Below are positions 37,867 to 47,084 of a stretch of DNA of 64,000 nucleotides, piece after piece. The stretch covers positions 3,375,001 through 3,439,000 of the forward strand of contig NZ_JAGGNA010000001.1 in the NCBI RefSeq assembly GCF_017875765.1, in the 5' to 3' direction. Position numbers and translations under genes: made by a program. Under the pieces are notes generated by a model. The model did not search any database and was not told the origin of the DNA. It saw only the letters and a program-made list of their open reading frames with translations. This stretch comes from Flavobacterium sp. CG_23.5 (lineage in GTDB: Bacteria; Bacteroidota; Bacteroidia; Flavobacteriales; Flavobacteriaceae). Each line of letters starts with the position of its first letter. The stretch's first letter is position 1.

Positions 37867-38049
37867 ATGAAAAAAATTATAATTCCAGTAATGGTTATCG
37901 CCATAATTGTTGCTTTGTATGAGCAAGTGAGCGCAGAAAAAAATGTGTATATAATGGTAATTGCAATCGTAGTTTTCATGATGGGAATGATGCAATTGAG
38001 TGCAAAAACACCGAGTAAAAATCAAGATAAAGAAGACGAAAATGTTTAG
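37867..38049 (+). CDS. Small membrane protein upstream of Smr-domain gene
   Basis: 60 residues with two hydrophobic segments (about 4-20 and 28-46), then a hydrophilic tail KTPSKNQDKEDENV. Its last codons overlap the ATG of the Smr gene by 8 bp, so translation is coupled. No family recognised. Confidence 0.62.
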   Translation: MKKIIIPVMVIAIIVALYEQVSAEKNVYIMVIAIVVFMMGMMQLSAKTPSKNQDKEDENV

Positions 38050-38593
38050 CAAAGGAGATAAAGTTTCAGTACTTGATGAAGCGATAAATGGAGTCGTTTT
38101 ATCAGTGAAAGATAAGCAGGTTACGGTAGAAACAGAGGACGGATTTACGATGACATTTTTTGTCAACGAGTTAATTAAGATAAACGATACCAGTAACTTA
38201 ATGGATTCTATTAGAAGAATTAATGTAGATGAAATTTCGAAAGAGAAAGAGATCCCAAAACCGCGAAGTTTTGTAAAAGAACGCAAGGATAAGAACGAAA
38301 TATCGGCTCCAGAGTTTGATTTACACATCGAGAAATTGGTTCCTAATAAACGCGGCATGTCAAATTATGATATTCTTACTTTGCAAAGTGAAACGGCAAA
38401 AAGACACATCGAATTTGCCATTCGCAATCGGATTCCAAAGATTGTTTTTATCCACGGTGTTGGCGAAGGAATCCTAAAAGCAGAGCTTGATTTCTTGTTA
38501 GGACGTTATGATAATATCGCTTTCCAAGAAGGTAATTATCAAAAATACGGACAGGGAGCAACAGAAGTTTTTATCAAACAAAGCAATAAATAA
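38042..38593 (+). CDS. Smr-domain protein (DUF2027-like)
   Basis: 183 residues from the ATG at 38042; the earlier in-frame start at 38000 lies inside the upstream gene. An N-terminal small beta domain (KGDKVSVLDEAINGVVLSV), a Lys/Glu-rich linker, then a C-terminal Smr domain with the LDLHIEKL-like start near 96-101 (FDLHIEKL) and IVFIHGVGEGILKAEL near 140-155, where the HG motif and GxG are intact. Smr domains are nucleases acting on stalled ribosome or structured substrates; the MutS2-less form is common in Bacteroidota. Confidence 0.85.
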   Translation: MFSKGDKVSVLDEAINGVVLSVKDKQVTVETEDGFTMTFFVNELIKINDTSNLMDSIRRINVDEISKEKEIPKPRSFVKERKDKNEISAPEFDLHIEKLVPNKRGMSNYDILTLQSETAKRHIEFAIRNRIPKIVFIHGVGEGILKAELDFLLGRYDNIAFQEGNYQKYGQGATEVFIKQSNK

Positions 38594-38622
38594 TAATTTT
38601 ATTCGGAATATATACGAAATAA

Positions 38623-38680
38623 AAAAACGTCAGTTAGAGCTATTTTCAACGGAAAATATTCTCAATAACTGACGTTTTAT
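38623..38680 (+). terminator. Long branched hairpin after the Smr gene
   Basis: 13-bp outer stem AAAACGTCAGTTA with its complement, inner stem GAG/CTC and ATTTTC/GAAAAT. Followed by T-rich sequence. Also serves the convergent gene downstream. Confidence 0.7.
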
Positions 38681-38730
38681 TTTGATCTAGAAAGGAGATT
38701 TTAGTCTCTTATTTTGTCTTGTAGTTACCG

Positions 38731-39687
38731 CTAATTTGTGGTTAAAAGTTCTCCGTAAATGTAACGGTCTCCTAGTTTGAAATCATTACTTCCTTTCTTC
38801 ATTGTAACATTTCTGAGGACAATTGTATGTTTAAAACCAGTTCCAAATGAGGTGGTAGTTACTTCAATAATTCCGCTTAGGTTTGAAACTCCAGCTGCAG
38901 CAATCCATTCTTCGCTTATAACAGGTGTGGAAGGTGCGGTTGCAGTACAAAAATAGCTTCCAGTAAGTAAACCAGAAAATAATCGATAGGTAAGCTTATT
39001 AGTGGTTGTGCCAATAAGTCCCGTTCTGGGCTTATTAACAGGAGTTGCAGCACTTACTATCAAAGATGGATCTATATCTAAAGTAAGGGATTCACTACTA
39101 TTATAATTATAAATTTGTTTCGATGAACTACATTGCTCTACTGTCTGGTCAAATTGGAAAGGTAATGTTGTGGCCGGAATGACGTAATCCCCAAAAGGGA
39201 ATGTTTCGTAAACCTGAGTTCCACTGTTTTTTGCAAAAGTCACATTCTTGAATGTTATATTATGATTGTAGCCGGTAATTCGGGTACTGTTATCAATTGC
39301 ATTTATTGTTTTTACTGCGGTAGTAAATATCTGTATTTTACCGGCAGTAGCGGTCCACTGATCTGTAATAGTTGGAGAAGCTGGAGGTATGCTTTCGCAA
39401 ATATTTAAGGAGGAAACGGTTCCATTATAAAAGCGATATACCAGTCGATTTACGCTGCTAATATCAAGAAATGTAGGTGCACCAACCAAACTTGGTTCAG
39501 TGGTGAAAGAGCTTTTAGGGATTTCAAGAATCAATGATTCTTTATCTTTCAGTTTATAAATGATATTATTGCTGCTGCAACTTTGGGTGGCAACATTTTC
39601 AAAAGTAATATCTTCTTGAATTAAATTCCCGTCATCACAACTGTTTATTAATAATGCCAAAAACAATAGGCCTACAACTCTTTTCAT
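38731..39687 (-). CDS. Lipoprotein with tandem duplicated domain
   Basis: 318 residues. Signal peptide and lipobox LLINSC near residue 17. The mature part is two diverged copies of a domain of about 140 residues. Each begins CSSxxxIYxxxxxESLxLxI (residues about 36-56 and 186-206), has NRLVYRFYNG or NKLTYRLFSG, then PPASPTITDQWTATAG or APSTPVISEEWIAAAG, and ends with NHNITFKNVTF or KHTIVLRNVTM. Rich in Ser, Thr, Asn. I do not recognise a named domain. Lipid-anchored surface or periplasmic protein of unknown function. Confidence 0.78.
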   Translation of the reverse strand: MKRVVGLLFLALLINSCDDGNLIQEDITFENVATQSCSSNNIIYKLKDKESLILEIPKSSFTTEPSLVGAPTFLDISSVNRLVYRFYNGTVSSLNICESIPPASPTITDQWTATAGKIQIFTTAVKTINAIDNSTRITGYNHNITFKNVTFAKNSGTQVYETFPFGDYVIPATTLPFQFDQTVEQCSSSKQIYNYNSSESLTLDIDPSLIVSAATPVNKPRTGLIGTTTNKLTYRLFSGLLTGSYFCTATAPSTPVISEEWIAAAGVSNLSGIIEVTTTSFGTGFKHTIVLRNVTMKKGSNDFKLGDRYIYGELLTTN

Positions 39688-39891
39688 TTTTTTCTATTTG
39701 AAACAAAAATAGAATTTTTAATTTGTTCCAAATACATTCCTATCCAAAAACATGTAATTTAACAGGATTTTTGGTTTTTAAATTGCAATTAATGAAAGGA
39801 ATAATGCGGATGAAACTTTGTCGTAATGCAATCCCATAAATAATTCAAAGCGGATAGAAATCATTATATTTGTGGCAATTCTATACTAAAG

Positions 39892-40812
39892 ATGAGACTT
39901 AACAAATATTATTCTGCTGCATTTTCCGCCTTTTTTATCTGGGGATTTTTTAGTTTGGCGTTAAAACCTTTGCATAATTACCCTTCTTTGGACATTTTGT
40001 TTTATCGTGTTTTTTTTAGTGTGGTGACTATGGTTTTTATTAATCTGGTTTTTCGTCGAAATGTAATCCAAAAAGACTGGAAGCACTTTCAAAGTATCAG
40101 CCCGAAAAAGAAAAGAAATATTATTTTATTGACGCTAGGCGGGGGATTATTTCTTTCTTCAAATTGGTTTGTTTTTATTTATGTAATGAATCATGTCAGT
40201 GTGAAAGCCGCTTCATTAGCTTATTTAATTTGCCCTATCCTTACCACTATTTTTGCTTTTTTTATTCTAAAAGAAAAACTAAGTAGATGGCAGTGGGTAG
40301 CCGTAATGATTAGTTTTTTTAGTTGTATTTTATTGTCGTTCAATCATTTTCAGGACATTTTTTATAGCCTGATTGTTGCGGCAACTTATGCTTTGTATCT
40401 TGTCAGTCAAAGGAAAAATAGTGAAATGGATAAGTTTTTAGTGTTGACTATTCAATTAGTTTTTACAGCGATAATTCTTCTTCCGTTTTATCCAAAATAC
40501 AGTGGAACCTTGCCAACAGAACCTTTATTCTATGGATGTATGCTAGTTATTGTGGTGTTTTTCACCATTATTCCTTTGTTTTTGAACTTGTACGCGCTTA
40601 AAGGAATCAATTCTTCAGCAGTGGGAATTATGATTTACATCAATCCGATAATTAATTTTTTAATGGCGATTTTCTATTACAAAGAACAAGTAAGTTCACT
40701 TCAGTTATTTTCCTATTTCGTAATTTTGATTTCGATTTTGGTTTTTAATGAAAAAATGCTGTTTTCCAGAAAGCGGAATCTTATGCAATCGGAAATAGAA
40801 GGTTCCAAATAA
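39892..40812 (+). CDS. EamA/RarD-type transporter
   Basis: 306 residues with about ten membrane segments in two EamA halves. N-terminal AAFSAFFIWGFFSLALKPL and SSNWFVFIYVMNHVS resemble RarD/YddG-type drug-metabolite transporters. Substrate unknown; family members export amino acids or metabolites. A TATATTTG box at 39865-39872 sits 20 bp before the ATG. Followed 16 bp later by the cysteine desulfurase on the same strand, so possibly an operon. Confidence 0.83.
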   Translation: MRLNKYYSAAFSAFFIWGFFSLALKPLHNYPSLDILFYRVFFSVVTMVFINLVFRRNVIQKDWKHFQSISPKKKRNIILLTLGGGLFLSSNWFVFIYVMNHVSVKAASLAYLICPILTTIFAFFILKEKLSRWQWVAVMISFFSCILLSFNHFQDIFYSLIVAATYALYLVSQRKNSEMDKFLVLTIQLVFTAIILLPFYPKYSGTLPTEPLFYGCMLVIVVFFTIIPLFLNLYALKGINSSAVGIMIYINPIINFLMAIFYYKEQVSSLQLFSYFVILISILVFNEKMLFSRKRNLMQSEIEGSK

Positions 40813-40828
40813 TTTCTAATTTTAAAAA

Positions 40829-41953
40829 ATGAAAAAAGTATATCTCGATAACGCCTCCACAACAGCGATTCGTCCCGAAGTGATTCAGGAAATGACAAAG
40901 GTAATGGCAGAAGATTATGGAAATCCGTCGTCAACTCATAGTTTTGGTCGTAATGCCAAAAATATTTTAGAACTCTCCAGAAAATCCATCGCAAAGCATT
41001 TAAATGTTTCTGCACAGGAAATTATTTTCACTTCCTGCGGAACAGAAGCCAATAACTGGATTCTTCGTTCGGCAGTGAAAGATTTAAAAGTAAAGCGCAT
41101 AATTACCAGTAAAATCGAGCATCATGCCGTTTTGTATACGCTCTTGGCGTTGCAAAGAGACTATGATATTCAAGTTGATTATGTTGCTGTGAAGCCAAAT
41201 GGAGAAATTGACATCACTGATTTAGTTGAATTGCTTTCACAGGACACCAAAACATTAGTGAGTCTGATGCATGTTAACAATGAAATAGGGACTGTTTTGG
41301 ATTTAGACAGAATAGCTCTTATTTGCAAGGAACACAATGTGTTATTTCATTCGGATACTGTTCAATCTGTTGGAAAAACGGAGATAGATTTGCAAAAAAT
41401 ATCTATTGATTTTATCGTGGCAAGCGCACATAAATTTCATGGACCTAAAGGCGTTGGATTTGCTTTTGTTCGAAAAAATTCTGGTTTGCAACCACTGTTT
41501 TTTGGCGGCGAACAGGAAAAGGGTTTACGAGCAGGAACTGAAGCGCTGCATCAAATCGCTGGAATGGCAAAGGCTTTGGATTATTCATATACCAATTTAG
41601 AAACGGAAAGAAATTATATTTCGGAATTAAAAAATTATTTGATTACTCAACTGGAGATCGAATTCCCTGCATTTGCAATCAATGGAAATCAAGATGGTTT
41701 TTACAATATGATGAATGTTTTATTGCCTTTTTCGGAAGAAAAAACAGCAATGATTTTATTTAATTTAGACATGAAAGGAATAGCAGTTTCCCGAGGGAGC
41801 GCTTGTCAATCTGGAACCATTAAGCCATCGCATGTTTTAGCTGAAATGCTTTCAACCGAAGATTTAAAAAAGCCAAGTTTACGCATTTCCTTCAGTCATT
41901 ATAATACAAAAGAAGATATCGATTTACTGATTCAAGCTTTGAAAACAATATAA
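40829..41953 (+). CDS. Cysteine desulfurase
   Basis: 374 residues. Class V aminotransferase fold: NASTTAIRPEV near 8, SCGTEANNW near 70, PLP lysine in SAHKFHGPKG near 200 and the active-site Cys in SRGSACQSGTIKPSH near 330. Releases sulfur from cysteine for Fe-S clusters or thiolated tRNA. The extended Cys loop points to the IscS/NifS type. Downstream of the EamA transporter by 16 bp, with a terminator behind it. Confidence 0.92.
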   Translation: MKKVYLDNASTTAIRPEVIQEMTKVMAEDYGNPSSTHSFGRNAKNILELSRKSIAKHLNVSAQEIIFTSCGTEANNWILRSAVKDLKVKRIITSKIEHHAVLYTLLALQRDYDIQVDYVAVKPNGEIDITDLVELLSQDTKTLVSLMHVNNEIGTVLDLDRIALICKEHNVLFHSDTVQSVGKTEIDLQKISIDFIVASAHKFHGPKGVGFAFVRKNSGLQPLFFGGEQEKGLRAGTEALHQIAGMAKALDYSYTNLETERNYISELKNYLITQLEIEFPAFAINGNQDGFYNMMNVLLPFSEEKTAMILFNLDMKGIAVSRGSACQSGTIKPSHVLAEMLSTEDLKKPSLRISFSHYNTKEDIDLLIQALKTI

Positions 41954-41983
41954 AAAAAATCTGCTGAAAAGCAGATTTTTTTG
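41954..41983. terminator. Terminator after cysteine desulfurase
   Basis: AAAAATCTGCT and AGCAGATTTTT stem with a 4-nt loop and T-run. Works in both directions for the convergent minus-strand glycosyltransferase. Confidence 0.82.
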
Positions 41984-42050
41984 TTTTATCCTTTCTTTGA
42001 GATCCAAAACTAGTTTTTGAATTATAGTTTTTTGCAGTAATTATTAATTG

Positions 42051-44273
42051 TTATGCTTCGGCGTATTTTTCCATTATTAAACGTGCTTTAAAATAACATA
42101 AAGTCGATTCTGCTCCTTGGTTTATGTTGATGTAGGTGTCTTCCAATCCATCATAGGACGCGCCGTTTTCCGGATTATACATGATTTGTTTGAGATGATT
42201 GTTCCCTAAAAACCATATAAAAGCCAGTTTAAGCTGATCTTTGTATTTTTTATTCCGAGTCACTTCATAAAATAAATCCAACGCAATAATAGTTGTCGCT
42301 ACTTCTATAGGCTGTTCTCCATAAAATTTTCTTTCGTTTTCTTTTTTAAACCAGCCTCTGTTTGAAATTACCTTTAATTGACCCTTCATGAAATAATGCG
42401 ATAGCAAGAAATCAAAAGTTATTGCGGCAATTTTCTTGTATTTCGGGTTTTTGGTAGCTAAGTAACTGTACATCATTGCTTCGGGTAAAATATTATTGGC
42501 GTAAGTCATATAATCTTCATACCAGCACCAATTTTCGGCAGAATTGATATTATAATGATGTAATAACTTATTGGCCAGTTGCTCTATATTTGTCTTTACC
42601 GTTTCATTTTTATAAACCGAATAGTAATGGTAAAGTCCCTTTAATGTGTAAGCGATTGCTCTTGGTGAAACAATATCGTTAATTCTTTCTATAGCCTTAT
42701 CCCAACATTTTTCTGCTCTTAAAACCATTTCTGCCGGTAAGGTATCTCTATGACCTATTGTGGTACCCAAACTCCATAAAGCTCTTCCATTAGCATCTTC
42801 AAGGTTGACTTCTTCATTTTGTGCTGTTAAACGTTGCTGGAAATCCTTGTAATTATTGAACCAACCGTTAGGCTGTTGAATTCCTTCTATAAAATTTAAA
42901 TAGGTATTTGCCAATTGTACTACTGTTTCATCGGGGAAAATTTTATTATACATTACCATATTTATTAACGCTCTAGCATTGTCATCCAGCGTATAGCCTG
43001 ATTCTGGATCCGGCTGGCTAAATTTTGAAAATTGAAGAATTCCAAAATCGGTGGTGAGTTTCTTAATATGATCTAAATTTATCGGTGGAAAATTGAATCT
43101 TAAATCATCTTCGCGATTCGTTAATTGGTCAAATAATAGTCGGTACTGTATCGCAATATTCTCCCAAGTTGTGGCATGCGCCAAAGCAAAAGCATTTTTG
43201 CCCATTGCAATTCGTTCTTCTTTATTTTCAATGAGGTGTAGAATTGCCTTTTGAAATTCTTCGGGTTTGTTGAAATTTTTTAACAATATTCCGTTGCCAT
43301 CGACGAGCACTTCTACTGCATGCGGTATTGGTGTGGAAATTACGGCGCAACCGCAACTCATGGCATAGGAAAAGGTTCCGCTTACAGCCTGATTTGGATC
43401 TTTGGAAGAAAATAAATAGATTTCTGATAATGTTAGATGTTCGAGGAGGTGCTTTAATTCAAGATATTCATTAATAAAAAGAACATTATTTCCCAGATGT
43501 AATTCTTTTACAATAGTGATAAGCGTTTCTCTATATTTTTCACCATCTCTTTTAATGACTTCAGGATGTGTTTTTCCAATTACTAAATATAGTACTTCAG
43601 GATATTTTGCAACGATTGCAGGTAATGCATGCAATACAGTTTCAATACTTTTATTTTCGCTGATTAATCCAAATGTTGACAGTACTATTCTGTCGTTGAA
43701 CTCATATTTTATTTTTAAATTTTCCTTTTGTTCCCAAAGTATGCTATGCGTACCATGCGGAATTACAATTGTTTTCGATAGAGGGCAATCATAAAAACTA
43801 GTCAAAATTTCTTGTGATTTTTTAGTAAGAACAATTATCCTGTCTGATAAATCGGATATGGCATGAACTATTTTCTTCCTTTTTTCATCTGGATTGGGCA
43901 ATACCGTATGAAAAACAGTGACGATTGGTTTGTTCAGTGCCAATATGAAGGACAGTATATAATCACCATATTCACCTCCAAAAAGTCCAAATTCATGTTG
44001 GATGCAAACCAAACCAATATCATTTCGCTCATTTATTTTCTCAGCAACCAACCGATAATCGTCCAAAGAAAATACGGGCAAAATATACTTGACTTCGGGA
44101 TTGTAATCAAAATTTTGGTCGTTGTTTTGTAAAGCACAGACTTCAATAGGTAGAGTTTTTCCAAAAACATTATTAACCGCATTTGCAATGTCATTTGAAA
44201 AAGTGGCTAAACCGCACTCTCGAGGCGGATAAGAACTGACAATTAGCATTTTTATTCCTTTTTCAAAATTCAT
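42051..44273 (-). CDS. GT4 glycosyltransferase fused to an alpha/alpha-toroid domain
   Basis: 740 residues. N-terminal GT-B glycosyltransferase (about 1-385): YPPRECGLATFSNDIA loop near 14, QHEFGLFGG near 91, STFGLISENKSIETVL near 204 and EIYLFSSKDPNQAVSGTFSYAMSCG near 285 (family GT4 acceptor/donor motif with E and P near 292). C-terminal all-helical domain (about 395-740) of the six-hairpin toroid type (DDNARAL, WFNNYKDFQ, NEVNLEDANGRALWSLG). Transfers an unknown sugar; the toroid could bind or act on the product. Last gene of the operon that begins with MlaE, 13 bp after GH130. Confidence 0.82.
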   Translation of the reverse strand: MNFEKGIKMLIVSSYPPRECGLATFSNDIANAVNNVFGKTLPIEVCALQNNDQNFDYNPEVKYILPVFSLDDYRLVAEKINERNDIGLVCIQHEFGLFGGEYGDYILSFILALNKPIVTVFHTVLPNPDEKRKKIVHAISDLSDRIIVLTKKSQEILTSFYDCPLSKTIVIPHGTHSILWEQKENLKIKYEFNDRIVLSTFGLISENKSIETVLHALPAIVAKYPEVLYLVIGKTHPEVIKRDGEKYRETLITIVKELHLGNNVLFINEYLELKHLLEHLTLSEIYLFSSKDPNQAVSGTFSYAMSCGCAVISTPIPHAVEVLVDGNGILLKNFNKPEEFQKAILHLIENKEERIAMGKNAFALAHATTWENIAIQYRLLFDQLTNREDDLRFNFPPINLDHIKKLTTDFGILQFSKFSQPDPESGYTLDDNARALINMVMYNKIFPDETVVQLANTYLNFIEGIQQPNGWFNNYKDFQQRLTAQNEEVNLEDANGRALWSLGTTIGHRDTLPAEMVLRAEKCWDKAIERINDIVSPRAIAYTLKGLYHYYSVYKNETVKTNIEQLANKLLHHYNINSAENWCWYEDYMTYANNILPEAMMYSYLATKNPKYKKIAAITFDFLLSHYFMKGQLKVISNRGWFKKENERKFYGEQPIEVATTIIALDLFYEVTRNKKYKDQLKLAFIWFLGNNHLKQIMYNPENGASYDGLEDTYININQGAESTLCYFKARLIMEKYAEA

Positions 44274-44285
44274 GGCCTATTATTT

Positions 44286-45320
44286 TTAAGATTGTTTTTT
44301 CAATTCAAGAAGTAATTCATTTAGGTCTAATTTGGCAACGGCTATGTGTTTGTCAGCAGCACCATAATAAACATATAGGTCATTGCCAAATAGTGCATGA
44401 CCAGTCGGGAATACTACATCATTTACTTCACCTTCAATTTCCCATTGCTTTGTAGGAGAGAAGAGAGGTAATTCCATTCGTGCTATTTCAATTTCTGGTT
44501 TTTCTAGTTGCAATAAGGCGGCCTTAGCATGGTAAATTCTTCCGCTTGTTATTTCTTGCACACCATGATAAATTAATAGCCACCCATATTTAGTTTCGAT
44601 TGGGGGAGCGCCGGCTCCAATATAGGCTACTTCAAAAACATCTTTGGGGTCAAGAACAATGTATTCGTATAGGTTTTCAAGGTAGTTTTTCCAAAAAGAG
44701 TCGTTCAAGTCTGACCAATCATTAAAATAAACAATTTGGATACCAGGCCAAATGCGATGGAGCATAGCGAATTTCCCGTTTATTTTCCGTGGAAATAGAA
44801 CAACATCTTTATCTCTAAGCAACCGGGACGTGTCTTCAACCAATCCTATTTCTTTAAAAAGTTGATGATATTGATGGTACTTTGAGTTTAGTTTATTGCC
44901 ACTACAAAGCACTAGACGCTCATACTCTTGATAATTTACTTTTGGGGTAATGATACCGTGTTTTTCAAAATGCACTAAATCTTTAGAAGTTGCCAGAGCA
45001 CCCATGGCATTTACGCCGTCATATGCAACGTAGGTTATATAAAAAAGATCATCAATTTTCACAATTCTGGCATCTTCCACGCCGTGTTTTTCATAATCGA
45101 AATCACGAGTAAGGATAGGCTGCTCGTGTCTTTCGACTATTTTAAATGGCCCATCGCTTTTTGCGTAGCCAATGGTTGAAAAGTTGCCGTCTTGTACTGC
45201 TCGATAAAATATATGTACCGTATTTCCTTCCTGATATATTCCTGGATTTAATACGCCATTATTTTCAAATTCCTTATTGGTAGGGCTTAGAATTATACCG
45301 AGTTTTTCTATCGTTAACAT
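44286..45320 (-). CDS. GH130 family glycoside phosphorylase or hydrolase
   Basis: 344 residues, five-bladed beta-propeller. EQPILTRDFDYEKHGVEDARI near 62-82 carries the GH130 catalytic Asp; further matches are LIYHGVQEITSGRIYHAKAALL near 242 and VVFPTGHALFGNDLYVYYGAAD near 305. GH130 enzymes act on beta-mannosides, mostly by phosphorolysis; which subfamily cannot be told from here. It lies 20 bp after the MCE gene and 13 bp before the GT4 gene, an odd neighbourhood for lipid transport. Confidence 0.85.
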   Translation of the reverse strand: MLTIEKLGIILSPTNKEFENNGVLNPGIYQEGNTVHIFYRAVQDGNFSTIGYAKSDGPFKIVERHEQPILTRDFDYEKHGVEDARIVKIDDLFYITYVAYDGVNAMGALATSKDLVHFEKHGIITPKVNYQEYERLVLCSGNKLNSKYHQYHQLFKEIGLVEDTSRLLRDKDVVLFPRKINGKFAMLHRIWPGIQIVYFNDWSDLNDSFWKNYLENLYEYIVLDPKDVFEVAYIGAGAPPIETKYGWLLIYHGVQEITSGRIYHAKAALLQLEKPEIEIARMELPLFSPTKQWEIEGEVNDVVFPTGHALFGNDLYVYYGAADKHIAVAKLDLNELLLELKKQS

Positions 45321-45340
45321 GTTTTAGTATTTTACAAATT

Positions 45341-46318
45341 CTATTTTTGCTGTTCCTTTAGTTTTGCTTTTTCCTGTTTTTTAAAATAGCCACGGAATAA
45401 AAAATTATGTTTTAAGGCTTCCATATTTTCGTTTAATCGGGAACTGGCTTCCTTAATATTTGTCATGGTAGAGTCTATTTTTTGAACTAGTCTAGGGTCG
45501 TTCGACAGATAGTTTAGCGCTCCTTTTCCTTGTTTAATATTTACAATGGTTGAATTAAGATTGCCCACTACTGTGTCAATTGCAGAACTTGATTTATCTA
45601 AATTATGTACGATTGTTTTAATATTATTGGCTACAGCAGTATCTCTCAAAACACCAATCACATTGTTTTTGTTTTCTAAAGATCCAATAATCCTGTTTAA
45701 TTTTGTCACCGACTCAGAGGTCGATTTTCCTGTTAATTTTAAATAATGCATAGTTTCCCTTAAGTCATTTGCCAAAATGGAGTCTTTAATCAATAAACCC
45801 ACCGTTCCTTTTCCGTCTGTTATTTCTTTTGTGATTTTAAGTAAATTAGCGGTAAGGTTTGCTGCATTTTTATTTGTTATCCCTAACGTATTTAACATCT
45901 CATCCGTGCGAACCCGGCTTAAAGATTTAATTTCATCTCCAGGATCAACGGAGGGTTTTGTTCCTTTTCCCGGGATAATATTGATGATCATATTTCCCAC
46001 CAGTCCATCTGAACCTATTATGGCAACCGCATCCTTTTTTATATGGTGAAAAATCGTTTTGTCGATCAGCATATCTACTTCAATGACCGTATCGTTAACC
46101 ATATTAATTCCACGGACCGTCCCTGCATTTATCCCTGAATAACGCACGTTATTGCCTAATTGTAATCCGCTTACATTATTGAAAACCGCCTTCAAATGAT
46201 TTGTTTGTCCAAACATCTTTTGCTTGTCTCCAATAAAATAAACGGCTATTACGAAAATGAATAAGCCACTTATTACAAAGAGTCCTAGACGTATTTTTTG
46301 TGATGTAGTTTTTTCCAT
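45341..46318 (-). CDS. MCE-domain protein, MlaD-like
   Basis: 325 residues from the ATG at 46318 (MEKTTSQKIRLG); the in-frame start at 46405 lies inside the upstream ATPase gene and is not used. One membrane span (about 10-30), then an MCE domain (FNNVSGLQLGNNVRYSG near 46) and a long helical C-terminus with coiled-coil character. Substrate-binding component for lipid trafficking between inner and outer membrane. Third gene of the mlaE-mlaF-mlaD run. Confidence 0.88.
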   Translation of the reverse strand: MEKTTSQKIRLGLFVISGLFIFVIAVYFIGDKQKMFGQTNHLKAVFNNVSGLQLGNNVRYSGINAGTVRGINMVNDTVIEVDMLIDKTIFHHIKKDAVAIIGSDGLVGNMIINIIPGKGTKPSVDPGDEIKSLSRVRTDEMLNTLGITNKNAANLTANLLKITKEITDGKGTVGLLIKDSILANDLRETMHYLKLTGKSTSESVTKLNRIIGSLENKNNVIGVLRDTAVANNIKTIVHNLDKSSSAIDTVVGNLNSTIVNIKQGKGALNYLSNDPRLVQKIDSTMTNIKEASSRLNENMEALKHNFLFRGYFKKQEKAKLKEQQK

Positions 46319-46325
46319 TTTATAT

Positions 46326-47084
46326 TTATTTAAAAAATGCTTGCACTTTGGGATCTGTCGAAACAGATAATTCGTCAAAAATACCTTCGGCATAATTCTT
46401 CCCATCTACCAATAAAATCATCCTATTTGAAATCACTCTGGCACAATCCACATCATGCGTAATTATGATAGACGAGGTATTGTATTTTTCCTGAACGGAC
46501 TTCATTAATAGCAAGATTTCTTTGGCAGTAATAGGATCTAACCCAGTTGTAGGTTCGTCATAGAGAATTATTTTCGGCTGGAGAATTAAAGTTCTTGCCA
46601 AAGCAATTCTGCGTTTCATTCCACCCGAAAGTTCTTCGGGCATTAAATTTAAAGTATGTGCTAAGCCTACATTTTCCAAGGCTTCCATAACGAGTGGGGT
46701 TGTATCTTTTATGACTCCGAACTTTTTTTTATGACGTCGTAATGGGAATTCCAAATTTTCCCTAACGGTCATGGAATCATATAGTGCACTTCCTTGAAAA
46801 AGAAATCCAACTTCTGTTCGAAGATCATCTAATGCTGAATGTTTGAGTTCGCTAATATTTTCCCCCATCACCATAATAGTGCCGCTGTCGTGTTCCTCCA
46901 ATCCAATCAGACATTTTATCATTACTGATTTTCCGGAACCCGATTTTCCCATTATTACCAAGTTTTCACCTTCATATAAGACCATGTTAAAACCATTCAA
47001 TACATGATGGTCCCCGTAACTTTTTTTCAAGTCTTTGATTTCTATAATTGGTTCCTTATTGGGTATTGATTGTATCATAATCAT
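46326..47084 (-). CDS. ABC transporter ATPase, MlaF-like
   Basis: 252 residues (ATG at 47084; a second ATG two codons in, at 47078, is equally possible). Walker A GKSGSGKSVMIK near 48, signature LSGGMKRRIALA near 148, Walker B IILYDEP near 168 and H-loop IIITHD. The GLDPITAKEI and KRRIALA features are those of the Mla/Mce transporter ATPases. The start directly abuts the MlaE stop. Confidence 0.9.
   Translation of the reverse strand: MIMIQSIPNKEPIIEIKDLKKSYGDHHVLNGFNMVLYEGENLVIMGKSGSGKSVMIKCLIGLEEHDSGTIMVMGENISELKHSALDDLRTEVGFLFQGSALYDSMTVRENLEFPLRRHKKKFGVIKDTTPLVMEALENVGLAHTLNLMPEELSGGMKRRIALARTLILQPKIILYDEPTTGLDPITAKEILLLMKSVQEKYNTSSIIITHDVDCARVISNRMILLVDGKNYAEGIFDELSVSTDPKVQAFFK

Noticed and set aside
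46319..46405. Extension of the MCE protein upstream
   Set aside because: Lies inside the ATPase gene; the ATG at 46318 precedes the membrane anchor.
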